Assembly: GCA_014905825.1 (NCBI GenBank)
Contig: JACGCN010000008.1
Coordinates: 806,001-870,000 of the forward strand
Length of the DNA stretch: 64,000 nucleotides
Direction: 5' to 3'
Source of the DNA: Lyophyllum atratum
Lineage: Eukaryota; Basidiomycota; Agaricomycetes; Agaricales; Lyophyllaceae
Position 1 is the stretch's first letter, and each line of letters opens with the position of its first letter. Shown piece after piece: positions 10,174 through 24,828 of this stretch. Position numbers and translations under genes: made by a program. The notes beneath the pieces are model-generated. The model saw only the letters and a program-made list of their open reading frames with translations. It was not told the origin of the DNA and searched no databases.

Positions 10174-12257
10174 TCAAGCAAACCTCTTCAAGAAATTACG
10201 GAGGGCAGCTTTAGCTGTTCCACCCTCCTCCCAAGCTGCAGAAAACTCTCCTTTCAGCCGCTGAGCATTCCTCCTCAGTTCCTCCCCTTCCGCCCCACGA
10301 CAGGCGTCAAGCACATGTCGAATTTCGGCTCCTACTGCCTCGCGAGTGCCTTTGGGCGTTTGTCCGCTCCTGTAGACTGGCTTGAGAGCGACCCCAGTTC
10401 GTACCTCGATGAGTTCGAACGCGGCCTTGAGGTTCTCCACAAGGTGGGCTGCGCCAGTAGGTTGATCCACGGAGAAAGGCCAGCAAATCCTTTAGACGAG
10501 GCTTGAGTTCCATCTGAGGATACCTGGGACAGCGGAAGGGAAGACTTACAAGGGAACACCGCTTCCCAGAGACTCCGTGACACCTCCGTGGCCTCCATGA
10601 GTGAGGAACCATCCAGTTGCCTGTTATGTACGAATTAGACATGTCCAGCGGGAATAGCAGCGCGTACGGACTGGGTGGTTCAAGATAAATTGTTGTGGAG
10701 ACCATGTCGTCAATAGTCCTAGACCTGAGGCTTGAACTTTCTCTGATAGCTCCGTTGGTATGGTGGAAAAGGGCGAGGCATGGGATAAGATCTGATAGCG
10801 AGATCAGTCAATAGCAATTGTCTATGTCTATAGTGCGCGTACGAAGGGAAAGTTCTTCGAGAGCAAAGCGTCGATAAGCTCCTCGATATATTCTGGATTG
10901 GAGGCAGGCCAGAACACGGATCCGAATGAGATCTGAAAACCATGAGCCCAAGACGCCTTCAAGCGTAGAAGATATCTCTCACGAGGAGAACAGAGTGTTG
11001 ACCGTGGTTCTTCAGCGCGTTTTCTAAGAATACCTGAACATTTGCGTTGCGCTCATTGACGTCGGATTGGGTGGAAGTATATCCAGCGGGAAGCAGCGGC
11101 CCTACTGCATACACTGGCTTCTGCAGTTCACCAAACCATGCTCGTACCGCGTCCAAAGACTCCTTTTCATACGCATCCGAGGTCGCTGTCAAGAACCCGT
11201 CACAGTCCATCAGGGTCCTGCCCTCTGTTAGAGACAACGGGCGGGCAATTGAGATTCAAAAATAACTTACTGACGACCATCCCGAATGATAAGGGATACC
11301 GGAAACTCGTGAGGGAGCTAAGTCTTGGAACTTAGCGACCATTTGCAAAATTTGAGATATCGGCCATACCTTCTGGGGGAAGTATTCATAATCATACATA
11401 GCTGGAACGCCCGGAACCTGGATCACACTCCCGTCTGTATGTTTGTAGAGCTGGCATACATGAATCTCTGCCAAAATATGAGTCGTTTGGAATGATAGAT
11501 ACCTGTTCGCCAGCCTCAGTTGATGATTTGTTGGTGCGGGCGGCTTCTGCGTCGGCCTTGGCACCTAAGTCACCAAGGCCTCCCATGGACTCGGGGCCCC
11601 AGCCACGTATGAAGGCCCCGCTGCCACCGGTCGCCCAAGCAATGATAGGTACGGTATGTCCAGTCAAGGCCCGAGTCGCCTGAAACTGTTTCAGGGCGAA
11701 GAACTGGAAATGGGTTACCGTTCAGCATTGCCACTGCGTGCTTTGTTATTCACGTACATCGAGAATAACTGCGACGGGCGCAGGAGCGGCCTCGAAGGTC
11801 GTGCCTGTGATCGAACATGTGATAGGGCGTGATTTGGCGAGAGTCTCGTATGCTGGTTCGTAGGCACCGGCGTATAGTCCGAGGACCGCCGCCATATCCT
11901 TGTCAGTGGACTTATAGATAGCAACGAGTCTACCAGTGGATAAATGGTAAGCAAAGAAGCCACCATGAGATACTGAATTCTGGTACCTGATGCGCTGGAG
12001 GGCGGTAGATCCAGTTTCAAATTGCCTAGAGATCTCGAACCGCGCTTTATCGAGGATGTGCGGGGCAGTCAAGATGGTCACTAATACGTTTTCGCTTTCA
12101 GAAACGAGGCGCGCAGCGAGGACACACAGGGGTCTGGCATGGCCTGAGCACAAATATGAATCAGCGAAGCGTTGGAACAGTGATGATGGTAGAGTGTTTC
12201 CTTACCCCAGCCCGGAAACGACACCAGAAGTAGATGAGATGTGCTGGAAGATGTCAT
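10174..12257 (-). CDS. UDP-glycosyltransferase (GT1-type), copy A
   Basis: This is a GT1-family glycosyltransferase that would move a sugar from a UDP-sugar to a small lipophilic acceptor. The minus-strand start at 12257 gives MTSSSTSHLLLVSFPGWG. After intron 1 the N-terminal domain continues with HARPLCVLAARLVSE. The C-terminal nucleotide-sugar site is the fungal version of the PSPG box: WSPQQFIL, TGWFLTHGGHGGVTESLG, SGVPLICWPF and DQP, ending with the conserved Gln. The stop is at 10174 after LKRFA. At least seven short introns are needed; the last exon carries the helical tail. Gene B (18288-20376) is a close paralog with the same start, the same order of blocks and the same tail. The halogenase starts divergently 1.8 kb away. 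The acceptor is unknown. Confidence 0.85.
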
Positions 12258-14075
12258 GGCTTAGGTTAAGAGTTACTTAGTAGACTCAAACCTCTTAGAT
12301 TATATAGTGCCAGCGTCGTTCCGGCCCAGTAATGATGAGTCCGCGTGTGTGATTTCCAAGGAATCCTCCGAAGTTTTCCACCACGAGGAAGCCGCACCGC
12401 GAAACAAATGGTCAAGTCTCCGGACCCTAAGCCGCAGGCACTACGTGGAACGGCAACGAATTAAAATGGCTACAACCATGCATATTGAGAGAAAGGGAGA
12501 CATGCTCCCGGTTCGGATCGTATCCGGATCTGATGGTGGGTGTTGTGATGTTGGAGATTGTTGGACAACTGTTGGGGGTCCCTAGGGTCTAGAGGGCTGC
12601 GAAGCGACGACCTCGATTCTCGGCCAATTGTAGATCCTAAAATGTCATACGCATTACGCGAAAAGGAGGCAATTGTTGACGTTTCCGTAGCGTTCAAGGG
12701 CCCGAAGCTCGGAATCTTATCAGATTACGACCTGAAAGGCGTTGACATGCAGACCGTAGATCACAGGCAAGCCCGCTCGCGGCGCCCGAGTGGAGGACAT
12801 CATGACATGGCGGGCACCGTCACAGCATCCAGGTGTCAGTTCAGGCCTTTACTGAACCTCGGGTCCGGTGCTGTTAGTTTCGAGGTTACAAGTTCAAACC
12901 ACGGGACGTAATTTCGACTCCTACCCTTGTTGAAACTCCGCATGTACTCTCAGCAACAACGATCACTTCTCTTTCTTATGCTGGTCATCCGTTCTTCTGG
13001 CAGATTGGTTCTATGGGTACCATAAGTATACTAGCACGAGCGCTTTTGACCCCTTTATTCTCCTGCTCATGATCAAGCTTGGTTTTAGAAATTCTACCTT
13101 TCTTGCGATACCTCACGCGATGAGTGAATAATTTTCAGCCCACCCCCGTAGTTGACCTCCGTCACTCTAGCATCTGGACCAGCCCACTTATCCCTTCATT
13201 CATCATATCCGCCGATCATAATGACCACGCCTCTCGCGACCCTGCTCCCAAGAATACTGTGTAGACTCCTAGGGTCTCGGATCTGAGGACTTGAAGTACG
13301 ATATACGCCGTTGCTGCCGTTGCTGTGAATACATATATGAGTTGGCTTGGAGTACCGAGAACAGCCGATCAAAAGGGGAAACATCGAGGGAGAAGATACC
13401 ATGGAGCGGGTCATATGGTATACACACTCGAGAGCCTTGGTCGGGCACTTCGGTAAACCTATCAATCACACCTGGACCTTCCTTGCAAATCCTCCGGATA
13501 CACATGTATGTATCAAGTTCTTAATTTGATATCATACTCGCAGTTTCATCTGAGCCTTATAGAGCTCCAGCGCTTCCAGAGTTTCGCCAAGAAACTGATG
13601 ATCGTTCGTCCCTCCGACATCATCTCAAGAAGATCAATAGAAGAGACCACAAATACTAGAGTGTCTATGTGCATTTTGACCATCAGAATCCGAGTCGAAC
13701 AGGAGGATCTCCGTACATCCTCGCCATTTTTTGCGGAGAGCAGCGAACTCATGAAATTCTGATATACTCCAGCAACATACGTTCAAGGCTTTTGGCGACA
13801 ACTCCACAGAAGCGGTACAATCACCAGTTTCAAGTTCCTTTGAACACGGGCGTCGATGTTCCGACATCAGCTCATACATCAATACAAGCTATCTCAAGCA
13901 ACGCCTAACATGAAATGACAATCAATCTTACGATTACATCCAACAGGCTCTCACAGGTCGAAGCAGCATAGGCGCCTCGAGCGGGCGCTGGCTAACCACA
14001 AACGTATATAATCATGACCAGTACTGTATTCGAAGATCCAGAACCACCACCCCTTCAATTTCCCATACCATATAG
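12258..14075. other. intergenic between glycosyltransferase A and halogenase
   Basis: This 1.8-kb divergent promoter region has overlapping frames of up to 117 codons on both strands (for example 12558-12911 + and 13196-13505 -). None has a family motif or a convincing splice pattern. A decayed or lineage-specific gene at 13196-13880 on the minus strand cannot be excluded. Confidence 0.35.
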
Positions 14076-16186
<2,111 letters not shown>

Positions 16187-16805
16187 CCATCGAGGATATT
16201 CCGATGAAAAAGAATCAGTGGCGGCAGAAGCCTACGGAAAGAATGAAGACGGTCAATCGCGGTATTAGTTTCGGAATCCTAGTGCAACACCAACCATTTT
16301 AACCATAAAGCCCATGGAGTAGATTGTTTGTTCGGTTTCGCTGTGGGAATGTAGCTTGAACTTTCACCTCACTGCCACCCGTCAATTCCCCCGAGCCATT
16401 CTGACTTGCCGTTCGTACCTCTTCATCACGATGAAGGCAGTTATCTGCAACTGCCTCGAGTAATGTTTAGGTACGTATCTATGTGCCCACGACCACGACA
16501 GGTTGCACAAGGATTTCTCCGAAACCGATCTCCCCCATGACTACGTATACAACAAGTCAACATGACGGCCAACTTCACGCCGAAGCTTTACTGGGTTCGA
16601 TACATCACGCATCTTGTGTCATGCAAACGAAACCTGATGTATTCAGTGGATCCTGGTTTTTAATTTATTCTTGTTCATCAGTGAAAACCCTTTGCAGATA
16701 TCGATGTAGGCGCAAGCACACATGGGATCCACAACTACAAATCCTCCCTAGTAAGCAGTTCTATTTGATAGCCAAAACCTTCTTCAAGCAAAAGTTTACT
16801 ACTTC
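16187..16805. other. intergenic between halogenase and alpha/beta-hydrolase
   Basis: The two genes face the same way. This region should hold the halogenase 3' end and the hydrolase promoter. I see no gene or repeat. Confidence 0.4.
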
Positions 16806-18052
16806 ATGCCGTCTTTCCAAGTCGAAACAAACAGCGTGACCGTTGACTTCTCCTACACAGACAGCGGCGCTCCTGCTACAGACGATTACACGACCTTTTT
16901 TTTCTTTCATGGCCACACATTCCATGCAGGTAGGCATCAGTGCTATAGTGGAAGTTAAGGATAGCTAACAAGCTTATTTTGCCCTCTAGGGGTCTTCCAG
17001 CGTCTGCTCCCACTAGCGAAGGATCGTAATCTCCGTTTTATCTGTGTCAACAGACGCGAGTATAACGGTACTTCCTCCTACACCGACAAGGAGTTGGCTG
17101 CCATACAAAGTGGCAGTGACTCTGAACGTGTGGAAGTTCTTCAGTTACAGGGCGAACTTCTCGCCACGCTCGTCGGTAGTTTGATTGAAACCCTCGAGCT
17201 GCCAGACGCTGGTGGCGGCGCGCTGGTCGGGTGGTCTATGGGGAACATATTTCTCTTCACAGTTCTTACTGCCATAGATAGGCTGAAGCCCGATCTGAAA
17301 TCCAGGCTCCGATCGTTCATCAAGGCCGTAGTCGTTTGGGGTGCGGATCTCCGTCGTTCTGAGGACGAAGATCATCTAATTCACGATTTGTAGACCCGCC
17401 TTCTCATGCCCTTGGTATCAAGAGCCCTGAGGGAAGTTATCTCCCCTTGTGGGACGAGCAACTTCCTCCTGAAGCTCGAGGACCAACCTTCGGGAGATGG
17501 GTTGCTAGCTATTGGAAGCACGGTGACCTCAGCAAGCGCGACGTCAACGAGCTTGTTCAGCACGATCCAGACCCATCAAGGAAACCCACCACTGACGGCA
17601 TTCCTCTCGACCAACTCCTTAACATCGCAGACTTCGGGCCTGGTGACAAGTGCGATACCATTCTCGTAGAACCTGTCTTCGCTCCTATCACCTCCGATCT
17701 TACCCAGCGTGCATTATTTGACGAGACCTGCCGCAGTCAGTGGCCCAACGTTAAGACTATCTGGGTTATGTACGGCGATGCGAATGCTTGGAATATTTTC
17801 ACTTCTGTGTGGTTCTTAGAAGACAAGACGGAGTCTTCAGCCGCAGGGTCTCCAGTTCTCAGATTCAAGGCACTAGAAGGCGCTGCACATTTCGTATGCA
17901 ACTTCATTTTTTCTGTTGTGCTCCGTTGTCTTACGCATCTCCACTCACAGATGATGTGGGACGAGCCTGTCAGGAGTATCGATGCATTGGTGAATCTAGT
18001 GAATGGGTTGGAGGCCGTTGGGCTCCCCGACCGACCTGAGTTATGTATCTAG
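16806..18052 (+). CDS. alpha/beta-hydrolase
   Basis: Four exons (16806-16929, 16990-17340, 17394-17893, 17951-18052) join in frame to 358 residues. The start MPSFQVETNSVTVDF leads to TDSGAP and the HGHTFH oxyanion region. GWSMG follows, with the nucleophile Ser. Then come WVMYGDAN in the acid region and GAAHF, whose His fits the end of the triad. Intron placement after the HG block matches the paralog at 1-451. It lies on the halogenase strand and converges with glycosyltransferase B, 235 bp away. It could hydrolyse an ester or lactone of the same metabolite, but that is only context. Esterase, lipase or epoxide-hydrolase activities cannot be told apart here. Confidence 0.85.
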
Positions 18053-18287
18053 TAAGCTCTCCTAATCACTTTCTAAGTGAGTTATAGCAACACCACTCAA
18101 CATATGACGGAAACCTATGTATAATTTCTTGAAGGACGAATTCAACAGCAGGAAGGTTCCTTTAGGGCCTTCGCAGCGATATTACGTGACGGGGAACGAA
18201 AAGATCAGTGAAAGCGGGGAACGACTAGTTGACCCATTCGGTCCTCTAATGGCAGACCACTTCTGAGTTCCGAATGTTGCCGTCGTA

Positions 18288-20376
18288 TCATGCATATCTC
18301 TTCAAAAACTCGCCAAGGGCAGCCTTAGCAGGCCCACCTTCCTCCCAAGCCTCAGCGAACTGTCCTTTCACCCGCTCAGCGTTCTTCCTAAGTTCTTCCC
18401 CTTCCTGCCCACGACACGCTTCAAGGACGCGCCGGATCTCAACCCCCACCGCTTCCCGAGTCCCCTTGGGAGCCTCTCCGTTTAACCTGTGGAGAGGCTT
18501 AAGCCCGAGCCCGGTGCGCACTTCAATGAGTTCGAACGCGGCTTTGAGGTTCAACGTAAGATGGGCAGCTGCAGCTGGCTGATCTGCATCAAAAGGCCAA
18601 CAGATCCTGAGCACGCGTTTAGTTTGTGATGAATAACGTTAGAAGTAAGTCGAGATGACAGGCTTACAGAGGAATACCACTGCCAAGAGATTCGGTGATG
18701 CCGCCATGCCCTCCGTGAGTGAGGAACCATCCTGTTGCCTGTGGCGCATAGGATCAGACTACGGCAGGTAGGCGTAAAAATGGACAAACTGGGTGAGTCA
18801 AGATGAACTGTTGCGGAGACCATGTCGTCGATAGCCCGAGACCCGAGGACTGCACTTTGTCAGATAACTCCACAGGCACTTTGGCAAAAGGCGAAGCATG
18901 AGACAGTATCTTATGCACAGCTCAGGACGATTGTTGGTACGTGGAACAGACACTTGAGAGGCTTACGAAAGGGATTTCCTTTTCAAGCAAAGCCTCAATG
19001 ACCTCCTCGATATACTCCGATTTGGTAGGCCAGAACACCGTCCCGAAGGACATCTGTAGATCAGGGTCAAGTGCCGACAGGTGGACGATCGGATCTATAT
19101 CTTACAAAAAGAACTGAGCGTGGCCCGTGTTTCTCTAACATACTTGCGAGGAACACTTCGACATTTGCGTTGCCTTGATTGACGTCCGACTGAGTAGAGG
19201 TGTAGCCAGCAGGGAGGAGAGGCCCGACGACATAGACTGGCTTCTGCATCTCAGCGAACCACGCCCGTACCGCGTCCAAAGACTCCTTCTCGTACGCATC
19301 GGCAGAGGTTATCATCATAGCGTCACTGTCCGCCAGGAACCTATTTTCACATCTCGTCAGACATCCAGTGAAGTACACTGGGGAAATCTCACTCTTGGGC
19401 GCCTATGATGAGCATTGATATCGGGAAGTCGGAGGGAAGCTGATCATGAACTATTAATGACAATTAACAGGTATCACAAGTCCAAGCATGCCTTCTGTGG
19501 AGAAAACTCGTGGTCGTACATGGCAGGAACTCCTGGTAACTTGACCACGCTGCCGTCAGTGTGCCTATAAAGCTGAATCATCCATGAGCACAGGTTTACT
19601 AGCCCTTGCGGTTAGGAAAAGAGTGAGTACCTTTTCGCCAACTTCTGCCAGCGATTCGTTGGTCCGCGCGGCTTCTGCCTGAACTTTGGCAGCAAAGTCG
19701 CCGCGGCCCCCCATAGACTCAGGGCCCCAGCAACGGATCAAGGTCGAACCACCACCTGTCATCCAGGAAATTATGGGCACAGAGCGTCCGCTAAGCGCGC
19801 GGGTTGCTTTTAGCTCGTGGATCAGAAAGAACTGGGAATAAGATATGTTGGCCGGGGGTTAATGGAAATGGTGGGCGTCACGTACATCAAGGATGACAGC
19901 GACAGGGGCTGGAGCCGCATCGAAGGACGCGCCCGTCGTGGGGCATGTCATGGGCTTAGCCTGAGCGAGGGTCTCGTACGCAGCTGGGTACGACTTGGTA
20001 AATAGCCCAACAGCCACCATCATGTCCGAATCAGTGGACTGAAAGAGAGAGATGAGCCTTCGGGCTGTGATTAGTGCAGAGACTCTGGGAGATCTGACTG
20101 AAATAGGTACCTGATGCGCTGGAGGGCGGGGGATCCATTCTTGAATTGTCTGGCGATCTCGGAGCGAGACTTCTCCAGCATGCTCGGGGCCGCCAAGATG
20201 GTCACCAGGATATCCTCGCGTTCCGAGACAAGGCGCGCCGCGAGGACACACAAAGGTCTAAGATGACCTGACCACAGAATGGAACGTTAGCTAGAGCAAG
20301 GATCGGTATAATGCAATTACTTGCCCCAGGCTGGAAAGGACACTAAAAGCAAATGCGAGAGGGATGAAGAAGTCAT
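18288..20376 (-). CDS. UDP-glycosyltransferase (GT1-type), copy B
   Basis: This is a paralog of the gene at 10174-12257, on the same strand. The start at 20376 gives MTSSSLSHLLLVSFPAWG. After intron 1 it continues HLRPLCVLAARLVSE. The donor-site blocks (GHGGITESLG-type stretch, ICWPF, DQP) and the tail (AAFELIEVRTG, EVRRVLEACRG-like, LKRYA) match copy A. Intron 1 (20324-20268) starts with GCAAGT instead of GT; copy A has GTAAGG at the same place. Reading through would hit a stop after 18 codons, so a GC-AG intron must be spliced if the gene is active. Other splice sites look normal. The acceptor is unknown, and the position suggests the same pathway as the halogenase. Confidence 0.83.
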
Positions 20377-20923
20377 CGATTTCGATCTGTGGTGTTACCA
20401 AGATTGGTGAGGTATATAACGCGGACAGGAATCTCTTTCTTCGTACGGTTTTACGATGAGTGTTGGGTGTTCAAGATGACCTTATGGCACAAATTATGCG
20501 CTTGTGTAGGTGGGAAGCCGGGCCAGGTTCGTTACTTCTTGCCGACCTTGATTCAGGCTTCAGCGAGAGAGATTGTCATGCGACGCTGGAGATGAAATCG
20601 ATGAGAGTCATCTTGATTACGAAGATGAACATACGAGGGGAAGAATCGACCTGCTGATGACAGCCCAGTGCTGGGTGAAGAAGCGAACCCATGTGTTTAG
20701 TGCAAATTCAGGGCTAGAGACTGTACGTCTTGAAACTCTTCAACGTCTGCTGACCGCAACTTCCAATCCATATCACAGTAGATCACAGAGATATCGATGA
20801 GATAACACGTCTTTTAACGGCAGGCGCAACGTCTACGCGAAAGATGATATTGAGAGATCGACATGAGGGTAAGAGGCAGCCCCGGTCACACCGTGACATC
20901 GCATTTCTTTTCCTGCCTGCGCC
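20377..20923. other. divergent promoter region
   Basis: This lies between glycosyltransferase B (-) and the coiled-coil protein gene (+). It contains only short chance frames. Confidence 0.4.
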
Positions 20924-22823
20924 ATGTCTCCCGATGGCAACTCCTCCTCGCAGCCTGGCTGGCACTCAATACGACCATGGTCGCCTCCGCTTTCTCTATC
21001 AGTCCGTGAAGTCACGTCGGTGTCTGTTACCTTCACCCTCTCGTCCAATTTAGTAGATGCGGGCGGTGATCTCGAGACTTTGGCTGCACTAGGCCTCATC
21101 GCGGTAGAGGATGAAGGAGAAAAAGAACACCTTGTTGAAGAACGAGATAACTCTCAAGCTGTGGAGACCAAGAAAAAGTCCATTATATCCGACGCGCTTG
21201 CGAAAGGACTATCCGTCGATGTCAACGGCGCGCCTTGGCAAAGGGTCTTCATCCGGATAGAGGACGGAGCCGACGACGCCGTGATCATTATTTATGGTCT
21301 CATGCCTGGAAGGGAATACGATGTCAAGTTGGGTCTGGTACATGGTGACAGTAATGGTACCATCCGTCAGCAAGTAACCACAGAGGGTGAGTTTAGGTAC
21401 ATTCGGTTTTTCGTTCAGTCAAACTTACCGCTACAACAAAGAAATAGAACTAGAACCATCGGAAGTGCCAACGGACCCAGATTCACCGGATGCCGACCAT
21501 TCGACGTCGTCTGATCCTCCCGCCTCAACGCCCTCGACATCCCCGAGTCGCACTCACCCCAACACGCCACCATCGGCCACTACTCCCCTTACCATCGAAG
21601 ATCGGCTCAGCCAACTTCAACACACGCTCGCACTTATCAACACCGAACGCGAAACACTCACTGCTTCCTTGAAAACTGCCCGACGAGACGCGCAGAAGGC
21701 TGACGCGGCCCTTCGTTCGGAAATCGATATCCTCAAGCGTGCCTCTGAGAAACACGTGGCGGCAGACCACCGGGCGAAGCAGAAGTTACTTTCTTTGCAG
21801 GAAGCAGTCAAACGTGCGCAGACCGCGACGCGGGAGACGGAAGAGCTTGTGAAGGAGGTGGAGGAAATGATACCTGAGTTGAATCAGCAGCGGCAGGAGA
21901 AGGAGGCGGAGTACACGAAGATAAAAGAGCAGGCTGACCGCGTGCGGAAGGAGCGCGATCGGCAGACAGAGAAGGAGAAAAAGAAGCTAGAGTCTATGAG
22001 GGGCGAGCTGACAGGGCTGACGAACAAGATGGAAAAGTTGAACGCGAAGAAGGAAAAGATGGAAGGCAATACGATCACAGATCTAGAGGAACAGCTCAAG
22101 GAAGTCGAGCGGGAGATGGAGGAGGCCGAGCGGAACGCTCAGGCCCTCGCGTATCCAACTTTCGTCGGCCAGCAAGAAATCTTGGCGGACGACCTTCACT
22201 ACCACTACCCCAGCCCAGAGCCAACCCCAGAACGGTCTTTGGCTTTCCCCTATCTTCCGGTCCAGCGAATGCGCACCCAAATATCCAACTCCCCCGGAAC
22301 GATAGGACGGCCTTCTCCACCTGCACCAATCCAGCGCCCTACACCAAGCGAGCCCAGCTTCGGATTCCAACCAACGCTTTGGAACCACCTTCCACGCCAG
22401 TCCCCAACCCAAACCCACAACCCACGCGCAAACTCCCTCCAGCACCAGCAGACACCCATCCTCTTGACAAACCCACACCGCCAATCTTCGCTCAAGTCAA
22501 CCACCACCACCTCTCCCCCCGTGAACCCCTCGTCGGTCTCTCCATCTTCATCATTTAACTTGAACTCTCCCCCATCCACCCTCAACACCACCTCCACTTT
22601 GTCTAGCCGGGCGCCGGCGTTTGAACCCGGCCGGGCACTCAAAAACAGCACTAGCATCCCAGTGGGCACGACTTCTGGGTACTCGGTGACGCCGGTGCCC
22701 ATACAACGGCCAAATGCCGATAGGCTGAGAGGGTTCGGCTTTGGTGCTCACTCGAAAACGAAAGCGAACTCGCAGCAGGCGCCTTGGGCTGGATTCCGGA
22801 GTCCGTACGATGACGGGCGATGA
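20924..22823 (+). CDS. coiled-coil, proline/serine-rich protein (acrB-like ubiquitination-network family?)
   Basis: Two exons (20924-21386 and 21442-22823) give 614 residues. The N-terminal third is a compact domain with a fibronectin-like feel (VTSVSVTFTLSSNLVDAG, WQRVFIRIEDG, IIYGLMPGREYDVKLGLVHG). It is followed by an acidic/Ser/Pro linker. A long coiled coil comes next, roughly residues 200-390, from IEDRLSQLQHTLALI to EEQLKEVEREMEEAERNAQ, with many Lys/Glu heptads. The C-terminal 220 residues are low-complexity Pro/Ser/Thr/Gln and end in WAGFRSPYDDGR. The arrangement recalls fungal proteins annotated as ubiquitination network signalling protein AcrB, but I am not sure of that link. No enzyme motif is visible. 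It is probably a scaffold. Confidence 0.7.
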
Positions 22824-23203
22824 TGATGGTCCGGGGGCCTTGGTACTCTGCGGGACTTTGCTGGACGTGCCTTGGGGCCTGCATACCTTGCGATCGGGCT
22901 ATGCTACTTCTAGCATAGCGCGCAGGTGGCTAATCCGCGTTCGCTCCGCGTTCGCTCCGCTATGGAAATCCAAACATTAAATACTTTATTCGCTGTCTAA
23001 ACCTGTGTATCTTCCTTCCAAGGGCTAGCATGTATGAGTAGTCATATTTTCCGATATTATAGGGTTGTAAAGGTGTATCATACCATTTCTGCCATTGTAC
23101 CAAAATCGACAACCAAGTGAATAGATATAGTGACAACTGATGCTCCGAAACCGGTATATAGAACTATCCATCCATCCATCCATCCGACGAATAGGCCGTG
23201 ACG
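22824..23203. other. convergent 3' region with small repeats
   Basis: This lies between the coiled-coil gene (+) and the SDR gene (-). It holds an 11-bp unit (TCCGCGTTCGC) repeated 2.5 times at 22934-22960, and five ATCC units at 23166-23185. No gene is seen. Confidence 0.6.
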
Positions 23204-24828
23204 CTATTTCGTGCTGAGAATCTTAACGGGATCCACGCCCAACCCGTCTACCACCTTGTCGTTAGCCTTCGCCACTGCGCGTTGCGCCTTCCCCATACCG
23301 AACCCAAGGCTGACGCCAGCAAGATCTGATCTCCTCCCCGCTCGGCCAACCCCATCGAGGTGCTCCTCCACAGTCTTATACAACCCCTCAAACGTCGTCC
23401 ACGCCCCCTTATACCCCAGCCCCCCTTTCTCAGGTGGCAAACGCGCGCGCGAGTCATCAAAGATGAGATGTACAGAGGTCAATGCAAAAAGGGAAGGCTG
23501 GAGGTTAACGAGATCGCCAGTAATCGGCGGCAGCTTCTTCCCAATCGCGTATCCGTTGGAAATCAGCAGCTGGCGCCCCAGGTAATACCACTCTACGAAG
23601 GTCGCCACCGCAAGCATCAGGGTCGGCGGCAGCTTCGGGAATGTGCACTCGCCGTCCGTCAGCGTCTCTAGCGTCGTGTACACGTCCCCATACGTTGGCA
23701 CCGGGCCTGGGTCCGCTATCATGAATGCCTGCCCCCCAATATCGGGGTTCGCGCCACCAGCCTGGCGCTCTGCGAGCCGCTGCTCGAAGCATAAGTGGGC
23801 GAGCACGCAATTCTCGACGTAGCAGAAGGACTGCATAGTGTTCGCGATCCACGTAGGGTTCGTCTGGCGCACAAGATATGCACCACACAACATGTCACCG
23901 CGGGACCCAAAGACGCCATTCCCGGGACGGATGCAGCCTGTCCTGAGTACCCCAGTCCCCGAGCGCGACTTATCCGCGGCGCGCACGAGGCGGTCGGCGC
24001 GGATTTTGGTCACGGCGTAGTTGGAGAAGAACTCGTTGTGCTGTTTGGGGAGAGCGTTCTCGTCGTCGGTGATGACCTGTACGAAGTGCTGGGGCTCTTT
24101 CTCCCAAGGCCAGAGGAAGAAGCGCGAGCGGCGTACTGCGACGGAGCCGGAGGACGTGTAGATGAGGATACTGGCACCGACCGACCGTGCGCTGTTCACG
24201 ACGTTTTCTGTGCCCCGGACATTGACTTTCTCAGAGTTTGGGAGAAAGATTTCATGGCGTTCATAGAATCGGATGTTGGCAGCGGTATGGAATACGGTCA
24301 GCTCTGACAATGTGCCTCCGGGTTGTGTAATGGAAGACGGCCAGGGCGCGGTAAAGGCAGCCTCGACGGCAGCAGCGTCGGTTATGTCGACTTGGATGAA
24401 TTCCAGGCCTTTGATCTGAGCCGAAAGAAGGTCCTCGCGTACTGGAGGTCGTATATCGAGAATACGAATACATTCCGGATCTTCACCTCGTTCCAGAAGC
24501 GAAGCAACGATCCAACCGCCGAGAAAGCCACCCTGGTAAAGAAAGTCAACTACATTGATTCCTGATGTGGATAATTAGTTCAACGCACCCCACCAACAAC
24601 GATGTAGCGTCGGCCAGTCCTAGGAGGAAGTTGCTCCTTGATAGTGATTGGCGGTGATTTCGCGAGATGTCCAGCACGTTCACGAACGGATTCTGGTGTA
24701 AGTCGTTGTGGTGACAGAGCGACTACTTCTTCTGGAAGACGCGTTAAACGACGGTTATTCAGCCTCACATAGAGAGACAAAGCAGCCAAAAGAATGAGAG
24801 TGAGGCCGCTGAAGGCTAGGAGCCCCAT
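23204..24828 (-). CDS. membrane-anchored NAD(P)-dependent SDR (3-beta-HSD/sterol dehydrogenase-like)
   Basis: Two exons (24828-24589 and 24532-23204) give 522 residues. An N-terminal transmembrane helix (LLAFSGLTLILLAALSLYV) is followed by a basic/Pro linker. The Rossmann start is VVGGGGFLGGWIVASLLERGE, with the GxxGxxG nucleotide site. The extended-SDR catalytic set is visible: FHTAA, IYTSSGSV with the Ser, and NYAVTKIRAD with YxxxK. The substrate side has TGCIRPGNGVFG, as in 3-beta-hydroxysteroid dehydrogenase/isomerase and sterol-4-alpha-carboxylate 3-dehydrogenase (Erg26). It is longer than Erg26 because of the N-terminal anchor and linker, so I do not call it ERG26. It probably faces the cytosol on the ER. 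The substrate, steroid or otherwise, is open. Confidence 0.82.

Noticed and set aside
12880..12910. GGTTACAAGTTCAAACCACGG looks like a tRNA T-arm/B-box
   Set aside because: The five bases on each side of the loop do not pair, and no A-box or acceptor stem is found upstream.
17341..17393. Stop codon after LIHDL as the end of the second alpha/beta-hydrolase
   Set aside because: A 53-nt intron with GTGCGG and TTGTAG ends joins VVVW to DPPSHALG and the full 358-residue product.
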